The notes: generated from the sequence alone by a model not told the origin. A DNA stretch of 64,000 nucleotides from Chelydra serpentina (GCA_037349315.1 JBAIAC010000007.1:51733001-51797000); one strand, 5' to 3'. Positions 49,901 to 59,971 are shown, numbered from the stretch's first letter. Translations and numbers: made by a program.

Positions 49901-52145
49901 GACCAAAGCAGCGCCATGTTTAAATGACTCCACTGGGGTGGGGGAAGCATCCGCCCTCTGAAGCCCACAGGAGGGCATCAGCAGCTACCAGTCCCAGCAT
50001 GTAGCACTCCTTGATCCAAGTGGAAGTCTGCTCAAATCACAATGAGGTATTGCATATTAGAGCTTGTGCATTCTGCTAGCTACCTCCACATCGAAGAGGA
50101 GGGCAGCGCTGGGCTGCACTTTGGACATGCCCATTCTAAATGCTGGGTGATCAGGGACTTCTAGTTCTCTTCTACTCAGAGACTGGAAGGCAGAGCGGAA
50201 TGATGTCATACAGTCGCCTTTTGCTGCGTGGAAATTAGCCAAAATATGACAGACACCGATCAGGATTGGCTCACGGTGCAGACCCTAGCCACAACGGAGT
50301 GGCACAAGTGTGTATTCAGCATAGACAATGACTACACAGAGATGGGAGGTGAAGGGTCAGATGAGCCGGGGCTCCTGGATGCCAGACCTGGATAACCAAA
50401 TCCCCTTCTCCCCACAGAAAGAGCGCCTACCCTCTGTATGTGGAGCCTGTGGAACTGGTCTGCAATGCACTGTAACTTCCGTGCAATCTGAACCTCAACA
50501 CGTGCTTCCCGTTGACCTTCCCGAGGCTCCTCTTGGAGGTGTGGATTCAATGCAAAGCCAACTGGGGGGACATGTAAACGGTACCCAGCATTTCCTGAAA
50601 GACATTAGAGATGAGAAGGCTCAATGGCTTGGTCTCCCATCTTAAAGCCTGGTTCCCCTTCTCACCATTACACATCATGAAGGAAAACCTGTGTAATTGC
50701 AAACTTCTGACTCAGGCTAAAGTCCAGTTTCTGCAGCCTAAACAATGACTAATCACGCTAAGTATTCAGTAAAACATTCACTCAGAGTTTTAAGTAGATT
50801 TACATTGATCCAGCAGAGTGTATTATGTTCCTCCCATAACCGAGTGACCTGAAAGAAAGAAACCACATTGAGATAGGGAAAGCTCTCACACATGGATCGG
50901 GGTTGTTTATAGTTCAGTCAACGTTAGGATTTTATCTGGAATGACAGCCTTACACTTATGCAGTACCCATGTCCCTCCTAAACATCAATCACCTGGCATA
51001 ACCCTTGCTGCAGCTTCCAAGTCAGGCATCACTCACAACCGCCCAGCATTTAAGACCAAGTTTCACCTTGGGGTACGCACGCACGGCTCTTCATTATAAC
51101 AGGTGCCACATGTGAGGATCCAAAGGCAGAATTTGACTCAAAGTTGTTGGCATGGGGGTGGGGGGCGGGTTGCTTTAAAAAAAAAAAACCAAAAAACCAA
51201 AAAAAAAACCCCTGAAAAGTAAGTCAGGAATGATTCATGTCGCCAATTCAGCTTTAATAGAAATTCAGGTCAATTACCTCTTTACCACTGAAAAACTGGT
51301 TGTTCATGTTATTTATCTGACAACTTTTTTCTCAGCGAAGAGCCCAACAAAAGACACACAACATTTGAACCTCTGTGTTTACCATCGCTGCACTGACAAC
51401 ACTTATGCAGTCCCATCCACATGAGAAGATTCACCTGGGCGGCCTGGAGAAAGGGAAGGTTTAACTCTTCTCAGGCAAATCGGGAGTATGTGCACTGGGG
51501 TGAGGGAAGCACTCGATCACCCTCTAAAGCCTGCAGGAGGGTCTCAGCCTTAAGTGCTGCTGTAAGTGTCTAGCAATAACTTCAACTGCCCTATAATAGA
51601 GTTGGGGTGGGGGAAGGAGCTGGTGTTTAAAAGATGGCAGAAGCTGTGAGCAAAGGGATAGCTCCTACAGTGAGTAGGCAAGGGTGAGAAGCAGAGAGAG
51701 CTGCCTTTCTTCGAGGTGCAGCAGAATAGCAGCAGAATAAGTAACCCTCTCTTGTCCAGTGGGAGAAAGAGGGGAAGCGCTAGAGGGGCAGTTTTCCCTT
51801 CTGCAAAGCTAGTGATGCTGGAGTGCTCTTACCATAGAAGAGTCTCTGGGGCTCTTCAGTGACTCCACATGGCAACATGACATCCTGAGTGGAAGAGGAT
51901 GGACTGAGTGTTTGGGTTGCCTTGTCCTGCTGCTCAGCATGCCTGATACCTGGACCACAGCAGTGTGTGAGTGGGAACAGTTGAAACCTCCCCAGCAGGC
52001 AGCTGTAGGATTGGTTCTGTGTGAAAATGCCAGGAGGGGTCATCTCACCAGGCTGACCTGTGAGTCCAAAGTCAGAGTGAAACACGTCATCGTCCAGCCC
52101 GTCCAGGCTGGAATAGTCCTCTTCCAGGTAGCTGGGGGGATCCAT
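34842..52145 (-). CDS. BMF: BMF, BH3-only pro-apoptotic Bcl-2-modifying factor
   Basis: Coding parts, in transcript order, are 52145-51833, 50594-50431 and 34943-34842, giving 192 residues (human BMF has 184). Known role: BMF is held on actin/myosin V by dynein light chain DYNLL2. When released, for example on loss of cell attachment, its BH3 helix neutralises pro-survival Bcl-2 proteins. Visible here are an acidic N-terminus, the invariant block [13 protein letters not shown] (residues 54-66), the light-chain motif DKATQTL (74-80), and [17 protein letters not shown] (89-105). The BH3 helix [18 protein letters not shown] spans 138-155, with the key Leu145 and Asp150. The hydrophobic C-terminus [14 protein letters not shown] spans 167-180. 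Splices are GT-AG with phase 1 then phase 0. The final intron is about 15.5 kb. No inactivating change is seen. Confidence 0.96.
36331..36432 (+). mobile_element. Short CR1 3' end
   Basis: Contains GGCTGGGATGATCTAGTTGG, then GGACTAGATGACCTCCTGAG and the terminal ATTCTATGATTCTATGA repeat that typifies CR1 3' ends. It is severely 5'-truncated and lies in the last BMF intron, antisense to the gene. Confidence 0.88.
38080..38275 (-). repeat. MIR-type SINE, antisense, with 19-bp internal duplication
   Basis: It shows GGCACAGAGAGGTGAAGTGA, AGCAGAGCTAGGAATAGAAC and CCAGGTCTTTAGAGTCC in the order of antisense MIR. The words AAGGTGAAGTGACTTACC and GAGGTGAAGTGACTTACC are tandemly repeated around 38165-38202. 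Confidence 0.7.
40563..40690. repeat. Interspersed repeat with CACGAAAGCTTATGC core
   Basis: Shows CCCACGAAAGCTTATGCTCA, TTTGTTAGTCTCTTAGGTGC, and an end with ACAGACTAACACGGCTGCTA. It is the same family as 8533-8655 and, in part, 55711-55775. It is located in the last BMF intron. Confidence 0.7.
41288..41480. mobile_element. Small hAT-like element with CTCAACC/GGTTGAG ends
   Basis: It starts CAGTGATTCTCAACCTGTGG and ends AAAGGTTGAGAACCACTG, which are good inverted repeats. Flanking octamers ATCTAAAA (41280-41287) and ACCTAAGA (41481-41488) match at six of eight positions, consistent with an aged hAT target duplication. Ends resemble those of the element at 59972-60756. Confidence 0.7.
43775..44100 (+). 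repeat. MIR/CORE-SINE-type repeat, sense
   Basis: Sense MIR words include CTTGGGCAAGTCACAACCTC, TTTCCCCATTTGTAAAGTGG and, further on, TATAAAGTGCCTTGGGGTCC. The repeat is moderately diverged and lies directly beside the CR1 insertion at 44166. Confidence 0.6.
44166..46377 (-). mobile_element. CR1 LINE, antisense, flanked by 33-bp direct repeats
   Basis: The 3' end is at the left (CACAGAAATGTAGGGCTGGA near 44178). Minus-strand frames encode CR1 ORF2 pieces. At 45882-46259 is a linker region with [15 protein letters not shown] and RPTWLHQEI. At 44580-44828 is the region [13 protein letters not shown] to [19 protein letters not shown]. At 44258-44470 is the C-terminal part with [13 protein letters not shown]. 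Frameshifts and stops show it is dead. A 33-bp segment containing CATCCCACATCATTTGAGGT is present at both edges (44133-44165 and 46378-46410) with one mismatch, interpreted as a target-site duplication. It is 5'-truncated. Confidence 0.85.
46620..47040. repeat. AT-rich low-complexity stretch
   Basis: Several A runs and AAAATGTTT-type words recur. No gene is seen. It may be an old dispersed repeat, class undetermined. Confidence 0.45.
50431..50594 (-). other. BMF: BMF BH3-encoding exon
   Basis: The acceptor CTTTCAG ends at 50595 and the donor GTAGGC starts at 50430. The exon is 164 nt, phase 1 in and phase 0 out. It opens NAGYRL, as in mammalian BMF, and ends just after the BH3 helix. Confidence 0.95.
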
Positions 52146-52150
52146 TGCTC
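51833..52150 (-). other. BMF: BMF first coding exon
   Basis: The acceptor TTTGTTGCAG ends at 52151, the ATG is at 52145-52143 with five exon bases before it, and the donor GTAAGAG starts at 51832. An open frame continuing upstream of the acceptor to 52241 is intronic and not used in this model. Confidence 0.94.
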
Positions 52151-54689
52151 CTGCAACAAATGAACACTTGAGAAAATGGCTAAGATACAACCAGAGTGCA
52201 GTCCAGAATAAACCCCCCTCCAATTCCATCCAGGAACACACAGTTCTCCCTACTTTCCCAAGCTCTTTCCTCCTAAAACCAGTCTACATGGCCTGAAAAG
52301 ATCAGAAATAAGCTGATGGTACAGCCCTTGAAGACAGAGCTCTGCAAGCCAAAAAGGCTCCACCTATGGTTGGAAGTCTTAAAGACCGCTTCCCCCCGCC
52401 CCGTAAAATAATAGTCATGGCAAGACAGAGGGACATTGTTTTAAAAAGAAAATCCAACCTGCATAACCATCCCCTCCCCACATTTTGGGAATCTTTATAT
52501 TTGCCTTCTGATTTCAGAACCTTTGGGTAACACCAAATAGTAAGAGACTTGCCATCAAACCATAAGACTTGTCAATACAGCTTTCTGCCAAACACTCCAT
52601 AATCCCTGGTTACTTCATTTCCTGCCCCACAACCCAACCAAGCAAATGCCCAAAACTCATGCAGCCCCACCACCCCCATGTATTCCTCGCTACTACAGAA
52701 TCTACCCGAAACACCCTTCCTTTAGTTCACCCTAGAATTACAGACGTCAGCGAGTGTTTGGTCATGTCAGTACCTCAAGCAGGGCTTTTATACACATCAA
52801 AGTATATTCCTGAGCCTCATTATGTCCTAACACCAGGCAAAAGACGGTGGGAAAATGAAAACCACTCTTTTAGAGCTCCTGCTAACACAGGATAAGTAGA
52901 AGCAGTCTGGCCAATGAATCCAGCAATCCCTTCCTATTAGCTGTGCATCTAACCCCACTTGAAGACAGTCTCCTAAGAGCTCCATCTCCAGGATTTCCAC
53001 CCAGTTTTTAACAAGTGAAATTCAACTCTTCACATCTCCTTTGCTCTGGTTTGGACCAAAACTTAACAAGATGGCAGACTAGTAAAAGGAATCCTAGGCT
53101 TGAAGGAAATAAAAAGACAACTGTTAACACAATCTATCCAGTACTTCCCCTCATGTAAATATGAACTCAGGACACCATTGTCCTAAAGAAGATACAGAGA
53201 TGGGAAGAAATAAAGTTTTCCATTCTCAAAAAGAGAGTACAATTGCAAATAGCATTAAAATGTATAGACAGAGCTATAGCTACATTTAGTACAAAAAGCT
53301 AAACGTGACAAACCCCAAAGCCAGGAAGTTTACTAGGTAGACCAAACATTTAACAAAAAAGGCTTCAGAACAGTCAGAAATCTTAGTCCACATCCTATTC
53401 TGGTGGGCCACGGTGAGCTCATACTTTGTTCTGAGGCCCAGAGACGAACAAGATGTTTGACAAGTCCAGAGCATCACCTACCTTAAGAGCCACTTAATTT
53501 CTTCATGACCCCAAAATAAAGTTTGCTAGCTCTTTCAAAAACAAGAACGGCAAAAATAGAGTTTCTCAAAGGGAGATGAATCAAACAAATCAGAGTTTGC
53601 TAGGGTTGTTTATGACTGTGGGCAGTGGGAGCACATATGCATGGAGTATCATACCTTCAATGTACCTACTGCATTCTCCTGAGAAGACAAGAAAACCTGC
53701 TATCTGAGAAAGCCTGAGCACACTGACAGTGGAATTCTTATACATTACAGTATCAGAGGCTACTCTCAAGATGAGCAGACAGTAAAAACAGAGGGAGGGG
53801 GGGTCAACATACACATGCCTCTGCCTGCTTCCCAAAACAAAGTTCGCTGCTCTAAGTTTAGGACTACCATATTCCTTCCGTTCATTTCCTTCCCTTTGTG
53901 GACTTACATACTGTAAAGTTATACCTGTACAGAGGACTTAAATACAATGTTTGAGGCCAGAAGGATTTACAACATAAACTTTAAACCCCAGAAGAGATTC
54001 AATAGTGAAAACATTATCTGGGCTATTGGACACTACCATAATTTCTAGCATCCCAAGTTACTCAGCATTGTACGTAGGAGGCACTGTCTTATACAGGCAC
54101 TTCACACTACAGGTAACTGTTTCCAAAAAGCAATGTGCTTTGGAATAATACTAGCACTAACTTGTTTCTTTATGATCATTACCATTTATGCAAATCAGCA
54201 ATTTTTAAAGTCTCTGCCTTTGGCAAGTGCCTGAATAATTGCTTTGTGAGTAATACACTGAATTAGCTCACTGCCAAAGAGGCACAAGTATTTTTCAACA
54301 GCTACTTGCATGAATCTAACTATAAGGAAGTGATCACATCAGGTTGAGGAAACTCAACAGAAGAGGAGTTTTATTTATTTTAAGTAAATCAGATACCAAG
54401 GTGGCTAGGACTAACTGAGGATACTACAAATATTTTTCTGGTGAAAGGAGGTACAGTTTATAGTCAGAGAGTAACAGGCGAGAAGATTCCCCCTCACCAG
54501 TTTGGGGTTCATGAGCTCACAGAACAGAGAGAAACAGATGTCACCCAGGCTCAGTTGGGGACAATATAAACACCTCCCTGATACCGACAGGGGAAGCCAT
54601 TTCCTGGATAGGGGAGAGGGGTCACTCAGCATAGTGAACTAGAACTAAATGGTACCAGCAGAGAGCGGATTTCTCCACGCTGAGGTGAT

Positions 54690-55480
54690 AAGATTTGGGG
54701 TCTCCAGGACCAAGACCGGGGAGAACAGGAGGCACCCGCTCTAGGCGGGTAACTGCAAACCCCATGGATCTAAGTGCAAGTCCCGACCTGACTCCTGGCC
54801 CTATGGCACAAGCTGCTGCAATCGGGATGGCTCGATTTCGGCCCCGAGCCCAGCCCAGCACCAGAGAGAAGCTGCCACAGGCTCGCTCTCTCCCCACCGC
54901 CATAGGGCTCCCGATCCACAGCCCCATTCCAGCCAGCCCCATCTGGACCAGGGGCGGGCTGCTAGGTCAGTGCCCGCCGGGACTGAGCCCCCCCTGCAGC
55001 AGCAGCTCCGGAGCCGCTGCCATGAGCGTGCGGGGTCTCTGCCCCCCCGGGGAGGGCAGGAGCCGGGGTGCAAAGGGACCTCCTGACTGGCCCGCCCGGG
55101 ACCGCCTCCCGCGGCAGAGCTGGGGCGCGCTCCGCTCCATGCCCAGGGCGGGGAGGCGGCCGGCAGGAGTCCCCGGCCCGGCGGGCACTTACCTGAGGCA
55201 GGGCAGGGCGCCGCCGGGCGAGGTGGAGGGGCGCGGGCGCCGAGCCCGAGCGGAGCGAGGAGTCCCCAGGCTGCAGCCTCAGGCGCCGCCGCGCCGCATT
55301 GTTTCCAAAATACACTTGCTTCCTGGCATCCCCCAAACAGCTGATAGGAGCCCCGCCCCCAGTGACGTATACATCAGCCAGCCAATGCGGAAAGAGCTCC
55401 CCCTTCCAGCGCTGCCGCAGCGGCAGGGACAGACGCTAATGTACAGCCGTCCATGTAAACCAGAGTAAGGGAGGGAGGTC
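54690..55480 (-). promoter_or_regulatory. BMF: CpG-island promoter of BMF
   Basis: CpG-dense sequence, richest at about 54960-55310, contrasts with AT-rich surroundings. Upstream of the likely start, read on the BMF strand, come an ATTGGC (inverted CCAAT box, 55381-55386), a CRE-like ACGTCA (55363-55368), a GC box GGGGGCGGGG (55351-55360) and an E-box CAGCTG (55338-55343). The start site probably lies near 55.3 kb. Mammalian BMF also has a CpG-rich promoter. Binding is inferred from sequence only. Confidence 0.75.
55193..55340 (-). other. BMF: BMF non-coding first exon (5' end approximate)
   Basis: A strong donor CAG|GTAAGT occurs with the last exon base at 55193. The exon would join to the acceptor at 52151 across a 3,042-nt intron. 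Nothing before the joined ATG encodes a recognised domain. The start coordinate is a guess from promoter motifs. Confidence 0.6.
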
Positions 55481-55601
55481 AAATCCCCAGCCCCTCATAA
55501 AGCGCACAATGCACAGCTTGGCTGGTGAAGGGAGGCTCCGGCTTGGCCGGCCGTCTGCTGTTATGCTACCGCTAGCCCGAGGGGAGCAGGGCCAGGAAGG
55601 C

Positions 55602-55958
55602 GTATGATAAGGGCTTTGACACAGTCCTTCATGACGGGCTCATAAGCATAGTAGGGAAACGTGGTCTAGCTGAAACTACTATAAGGTGGGGTGCACAAGT
55701 GGTTGAAAGGTTTCAGAGTAGCAGCCGTTTTAGTCTGTGTCAGCAAAAAGAACAGGATTACTTGTGGCACCATCCTCATCAAACTGGGAGGGTGTATCTA
55801 GGGGGCCCCACAGGGGTCAGTCCTAGGTCAGGTACTATTCATTATTTTTCATTAATGACTTGGCTAATGGAGCAGAGAGTATGCTTATAAGATTAGGGGA
55901 TGACATCAAGCTGGGAGGGGTTGCTACAACAATGGTAATAATACCTTGCAGTCATCCG
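55602..55958 (+). mobile_element. CR1 ORF2 reverse-transcriptase fragment
   Basis: Plus-strand translation shows a decayed polymerase core: AGGGCTTTGACACAGTCCTT corresponds to the KGFDTV block, and GGGGCCCCACAGGGGTCAGT to a GAPQGSVLG motif, a hallmark of LINE reverse transcriptases. The expected catalytic FADD-type region is degraded (around 55848-55905). Positions 55711-55775 hold a fragment of the repeat family seen at 40563. Confidence 0.75.
55711..55775. repeat. Fragment of the repeat family with GTTTCAGAGTAGCAGCC end
   Basis: GTTTCAGAGTAGCAGCCGTT is the reverse complement of the terminal module at 40669-40688. It splits the CR1 fragment. Confidence 0.6.
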
Positions 55959-56393
55959 CGGATATTAAAGTGCCATGGAAAGAGGCATAAATATTAGGGC
56001 TGTCCATTAATCTCCGTTAACTCACACGATTAATTTAAAAAAAAAATCATGATTAAAAAAATTAATCTTAGTTTTAATCGCACTGTTAAACAATAGAATA
56101 CCAATTGAAATGTATTAAATATTTTGGATGTTTTTCTGCATTTTCATATATGTTGTAATTGAAATCAGTTTATTGAAAATCTATTATTTTTTATTATAAA
56201 TATTTGCACTGTAAAAATGATAAACAAGAAATATTATTTTTCAATTCACCTCATACAAGTACTGTAGTGAACTCTCTTTGTTGTGAAAGTACAACTTACA
56301 AATGTAGATTTTTGTTTTGTTACATAACTGCACTCAAAACCAAAGCAATGTAAAACTTCAGAGCATACAAGTCCACTCAGTCCTACTTCTTGT

Positions 56394-56600
56394 TCACCAA
56401 TTGCTAAGACAAACAAGTTTGTTTACATTTAGAGGAGATAATGCTGCCCTCTTCTTATTTACAATGTCACCAGAAAGTGAGAACAGGCATTTGCATGGCA
56501 CTTTTGTAGCCGGCATAGCAAGGTATTTACATGCCAGATATGCTAAACATTCATATGTCCCTTCATGCTTCGGCCACCATTCCAGAGGACATGCTTCCAT
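56394..56600 (-). pseudogene. Inverted copy of hAT transposase C-terminus
   Basis: The 68-residue minus-strand frame shows WWPKHEGTYECLAYLA, then LFSLSGDIVNKKRAALSP and NVNKLVCLSNW. This is the same hAT dimerisation domain as on the opposite strand at 57070-57284. It has no catalytic region and is part of the inverted arm. Confidence 0.8.
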
Positions 56601-56627
56601 GCTGATAACGCTTGTTAAAAAAATAAT

Positions 56628-57284
56628 GTGTTAATTACATTTGTGACTGAATTCCTTGGGGGAGAATTGTATGTCCCCTGTTCTGTTTTACCTGCATTCT
56701 GCCATATATTTCACGTTATAGCAGTCTCACATGATGACCCAGCACATGTTGTTCATTTTAAGAACACTTTCACTGCAGATTTTGCAAAACACAAAGAAGG
56801 TACCCATGTGAGATTTCTAAAGATAGCTACAGCACTTGACCCAAGGTTTAAGAATCTGAAGTGCCTTCCAAAATCTGAGAGGGACAAGGTGTGAAGAATG
56901 CTTTCAGAAGTCTTAAAAGGGCAACACTCCGATGCGGAAACTACAGAACCGAAACCACCATAAAAGAAAATCAACCTTCTGCTGGTGGCATCTGACTCAG
57001 ATAATGAAAATGAACATGCGTCAGTCTGCACTGCTTTGGATTGTTATCGAGCAGAACCCATTATCAGCATGAATGTATGTCCCATGAAATGGTGGTTGAA
57101 GCATGAAGGGACATATGAATCTTTAGCACATATGGCACGTAAATATCTTCCAATGCCGGCTACAACAGTGTCATGCGAATGCCTGTTCTCACTTTCAGAT
57201 GACATTTACAAGAAGCAGGCAGCATTATCTCCTGCAAATGTAAACAAACTTATTTTTCTGAACGATTGGTTGAACAAGAAGTAG
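56628..57284 (+). pseudogene. hAT transposase remnant (C-terminal part)
   Basis: One reading frame runs through 56628-57284 with at least two internal stops (near 56892 and 56962) and no frameshift. Segments include RFLKIATALDPRFKNLKCLP and the dimerisation domain WWLKHEGTYESLAHMARKYL, CLFSLSDDIYKK and FLNDWLNKK. The order matches ZBED-type hAT transposases, whose C-terminal domain mediates dimerisation. The N-terminal zinc finger and first catalytic residues are absent, so the copy cannot encode an active enzyme. Confidence 0.82.
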
Positions 57285-57743
57285 GACTGAGTTGACTTGC
57301 AGTCTCTAAAATTGTACATTGTTTTATTTTTGAATGCAGGTTTTTTTTTTACGTAATTCTACATTTGTAAGTTCAACATTCGTGATAAAGCGATTGCACT
57401 ATGGTACTAGTATTAGGTGAATTGAAAAATACTATTTTTTTTGTTTTTTTACAGTGCAAATACTTGTAATAAAAATATATATATAAAGTGAGCACTGTAC
57501 ACTTTGTATTCTGTGTTGTAACTGAAATCAATATATTTGAAAATGTAGAAAACATCCAAAAATTTAAATAAATAGTATTCTATTATTGTTTAACAGTGTG
57601 ATTAATAGCGCGATTAATCACGATTCATTTTTTTAATCACTCAACAGCACTAATATATATTATTCCCATTCTTGCAGGTGGGGAAACCGAGGCACCAAAA
57701 AGTCAAGACCAATATTTTTAAAAGTCGATAGTGGCTTGAGGTA

Positions 57744-58079
57744 TAGGGTGACCATATTTCCCAAAGGGAAAACAGGACACCACATGGGGCTGACCCAAGT
57801 TCTCCCCCTCCCCCGCGTGTGGCTGGCCCGAGCCACTCACTCCAGCCCTGCCTGCCCACCTCCCCCCACCGCGCAATGCTGTCACAGGTTCCTCCAGCTC
57901 TGCCTCCCCATCCCCCAACCCTGGGCCAGACTGGCATCGCTGATCAGCCCCCACACATTCCTTCGCACCACACCCCATTTTTTTGACAAATGCCCACTTT
58001 TGCCAAAAAAGTCAGAACAGCTGGGACAGGGCTTAAAAAAGGGACTGTCCCAGCCAAAATGGAACGTATGGTTACCCTA
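57744..58079. mobile_element. 336-bp terminal-inverted-repeat element with 9-bp target duplication
   Basis: It begins TAGGGTGACCATA and ends TATGGTTACCCTA, a 13-bp inverted repeat with one mismatch. A perfect 9-bp duplication CTTGAGGTA flanks it (57735-57743 and 58080-58088). The interior is C-rich on the plus strand and encodes nothing credible. A 9-bp duplication is longer than the 8 bp usual for hAT and would fit Mutator-like or related superfamilies, so the class is open. Confidence 0.8.
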
Positions 58080-58088
58080 CTTGAGGTA

Positions 58089-59530
58089 TCTCAGCTTTTG
58101 GGTATCTAACTTGACATACCTTAAGCCTGATTTTCAGAAATGTTGAGCATTCACAACTCCATTTGAACTCACTAGGAACTGTGACGTGTTTAACCCCTTT
58201 GAAAATCAGGCCCAAGTCATGAAGAAATGGATTGCCACTGAGATCTCCCCAACTCCACATTACACCTGGAGTGCTTTTGTTCTTTTACTTACTTTTGGCA
58301 GCAAGGGCTTCCTGTGGAAAATTCTAAACCTCCAGTCAAGAAAAATGTTCAGGTCTTTGGAGGAGGTGATTAAAGGCCTTCTGATATGTGGTGCTTTTCC
58401 TTTCGGACCTTTGACCTCCTTTGTACCAGGACACAACACTGTCTGCAGTAGGTATGAATCAATCCATCCTTTTAGCAGAGTTTTCTAGCCAAGGATAGGA
58501 ATTAGGGACCAATTCTCTGGTACTCCATTTCTGCACTCAGATGAGCATAGCAAAGTTCAGGGGAAAAGTGGCTTCAGTTCAGACTACCATTGCATTTCCT
58601 TTATTCTGGGCCCATCTGGGGACCTGCCTTGCTCCCAGTGTAGATGAGGGCCCCCTCGAATAATAGCTGGTGTGCAGGCAATGCTTTGGCCACAGCTGTT
58701 TCCTCTTGGCCCACCTCCAACCTACCGTGTATGCTGACCTGTGTGGCCTTCTGTGCTGAGGGTATTTTCTAGAGGCCAGAGGGCAATGGAGAAATCAGCC
58801 CTTTGGGCTTGCTGCAGAGAACTGCTGCCTCCACCCATATTGTGAATAGGGGGCTTCTATGCTGTCAGTGAGAAACACTTCATCTGCCTCCCTCCAAAAC
58901 GGAGCATGTCAGCTCTGCAACATTCCCACTACCTGCTTGATCTGGGAGCAGGAGCACAGGACTGAGCTCAGAATCAGCCCTTGACTCTCCAAATACACTG
59001 CATAGTACAAAATGTAACTGCTGGGCTCTCAGGTCAGTGTGTAGAGGGCTCCACTTCCTTTCTCTCTCATCAGGCTCATCCTAGCCAGTCTACCCACTCA
59101 GAAAGGGGAACTCCTCCAAAGTCAATAAACTTTCATAAGATGTAAGCAGATAATAAATGCCAGGCCTCATCTTGCTATTTACAGTGTAAAACTGATGTGA
59201 GATCAGAATCAGACCTGCCACTTTTTGCAGTTATACTGAAAAGCCTGTATGCTGTCTGTATATTTGAGGGGAGGGGGGGAGGGGGGAAGGATGAGGCTGA
59301 AGCCCTGTTCTTCACCTATTGGAGAAGTCTGGGAATTCCTTAAGAAGCTTTCATCGTGCAGCGAGTTATTCTGAGGTTTTGTTTTTCTCCCGTTTATTTT
59401 TAATGGAAATTTCTTACAACCAAACTACAAGAGTTACACACACACACAAGAAATAATCAGTATTACTGTGCTTTACGAATACTGGGGGGGGGGGGGGGGG
59501 AAATCCTCTGACCCCCCCTACCCCCACCCC
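58089..59530. other. Intergenic stretch without recognised gene
   Basis: No gene is supported. A patch at 58110-58215 with GATTTTCAGAAATG and AAAATCAGGCCCAAG looks like an old dispersed repeat, also hinted at around 28655-28705. A G19-like run lies at about 59484-59502. Confidence 0.4.
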
Positions 59531-59539
59531 AAAAAACCC

Positions 59540-59690
59540 TACCCCAAAACAGTGACATGAAATTAAACCAAAGCCAGGTCTTGGTTGAACGTCGTTGGGA
59601 AGAAAATTCTTAAGAATGAGATCTCTTAGAGTGTTGAATAATCTCCCAAAGGAAGTGGTGGAAGCCCTACTACCTGAGTCATTTAAAGCT
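59540..59690 (+). repeat. Old CR1 3' fragment
   Basis: GAATAATCTCCCAAAGGAAG followed by TGGTGGAAGCCCTACTACCT corresponds to the CR1 ORF2 end. It is short and diverged. Confidence 0.5.
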
Positions 59691-59940
59691 ATTATTGTTA
59701 TTATTTGTATTGCATTTAGAGGCCTCAACCAAGAACAGGGCCCCATTGTTCCAGGTGCTGTATAGACAAGTAGTAACAGACAGCTCCTGCCCTGAAAAGC
59801 TTTCAATCTAAATAGAGAAGACAGACAAAGGATAGCAGGCGAAGTAGCACAGCAGGTCAGCTGCAGAGCTGGGAAGAGAACACAGATCTCCTGACTATTA
59901 GTTCAGTGCCCTATCAACTAGACCATGTTGCCTCCCAACG
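59691..59940 (-). repeat. tRNA-derived SINE-like repeat, antisense
   Basis: The block from CCAGGTGCTGTATAGACAAG to AACACAGATCTCCTGACTAT and CCCTATCAACTAGACCATGT looks like an antisense tRNA-derived SINE head preceded by its body. The exact family is uncertain; MIR-related is possible. Confidence 0.5.
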
Positions 59941-59971
59941 AGACTGGACTGCTCAAGAATATTCTCTAGAG

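Larger units (their letters stand above)
55995..57652. mobile_element. Fold-back hAT transposon with ~600-bp inverted arms
   Basis: The left tip TAGGGCTGTC and the inverse of the right tip TAGTGCTGTT are inverted repeats. Flanks ATAAATAT (55987-55994) and ATATATAT (57653-57660) match at seven of eight positions. The left arm (55995-56608) is an inverted, diverged copy of the right arm (57060-57652), including the part coding the hAT dimerisation domain. About 450 bp of unique transposase sequence lies between. The element is inserted in MIR-like sequence that resumes at 57661. Confidence 0.85.

Noticed and set aside
51780..52241. The full 153-residue minus-strand frame starting at 52241 as the BMF N-terminus.
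   Set aside because: The first 32 codons precede a strong splice acceptor, and the final codons follow a consensus donor. Only the middle matches BMF.
54695..55468. A 257-residue plus-strand frame across the CpG island.
   Set aside because: CpG-rich DNA has few stop codons. The translation is a Pro/Arg/Gly-rich low-complexity sequence, and competing minus-strand frames are equally long.
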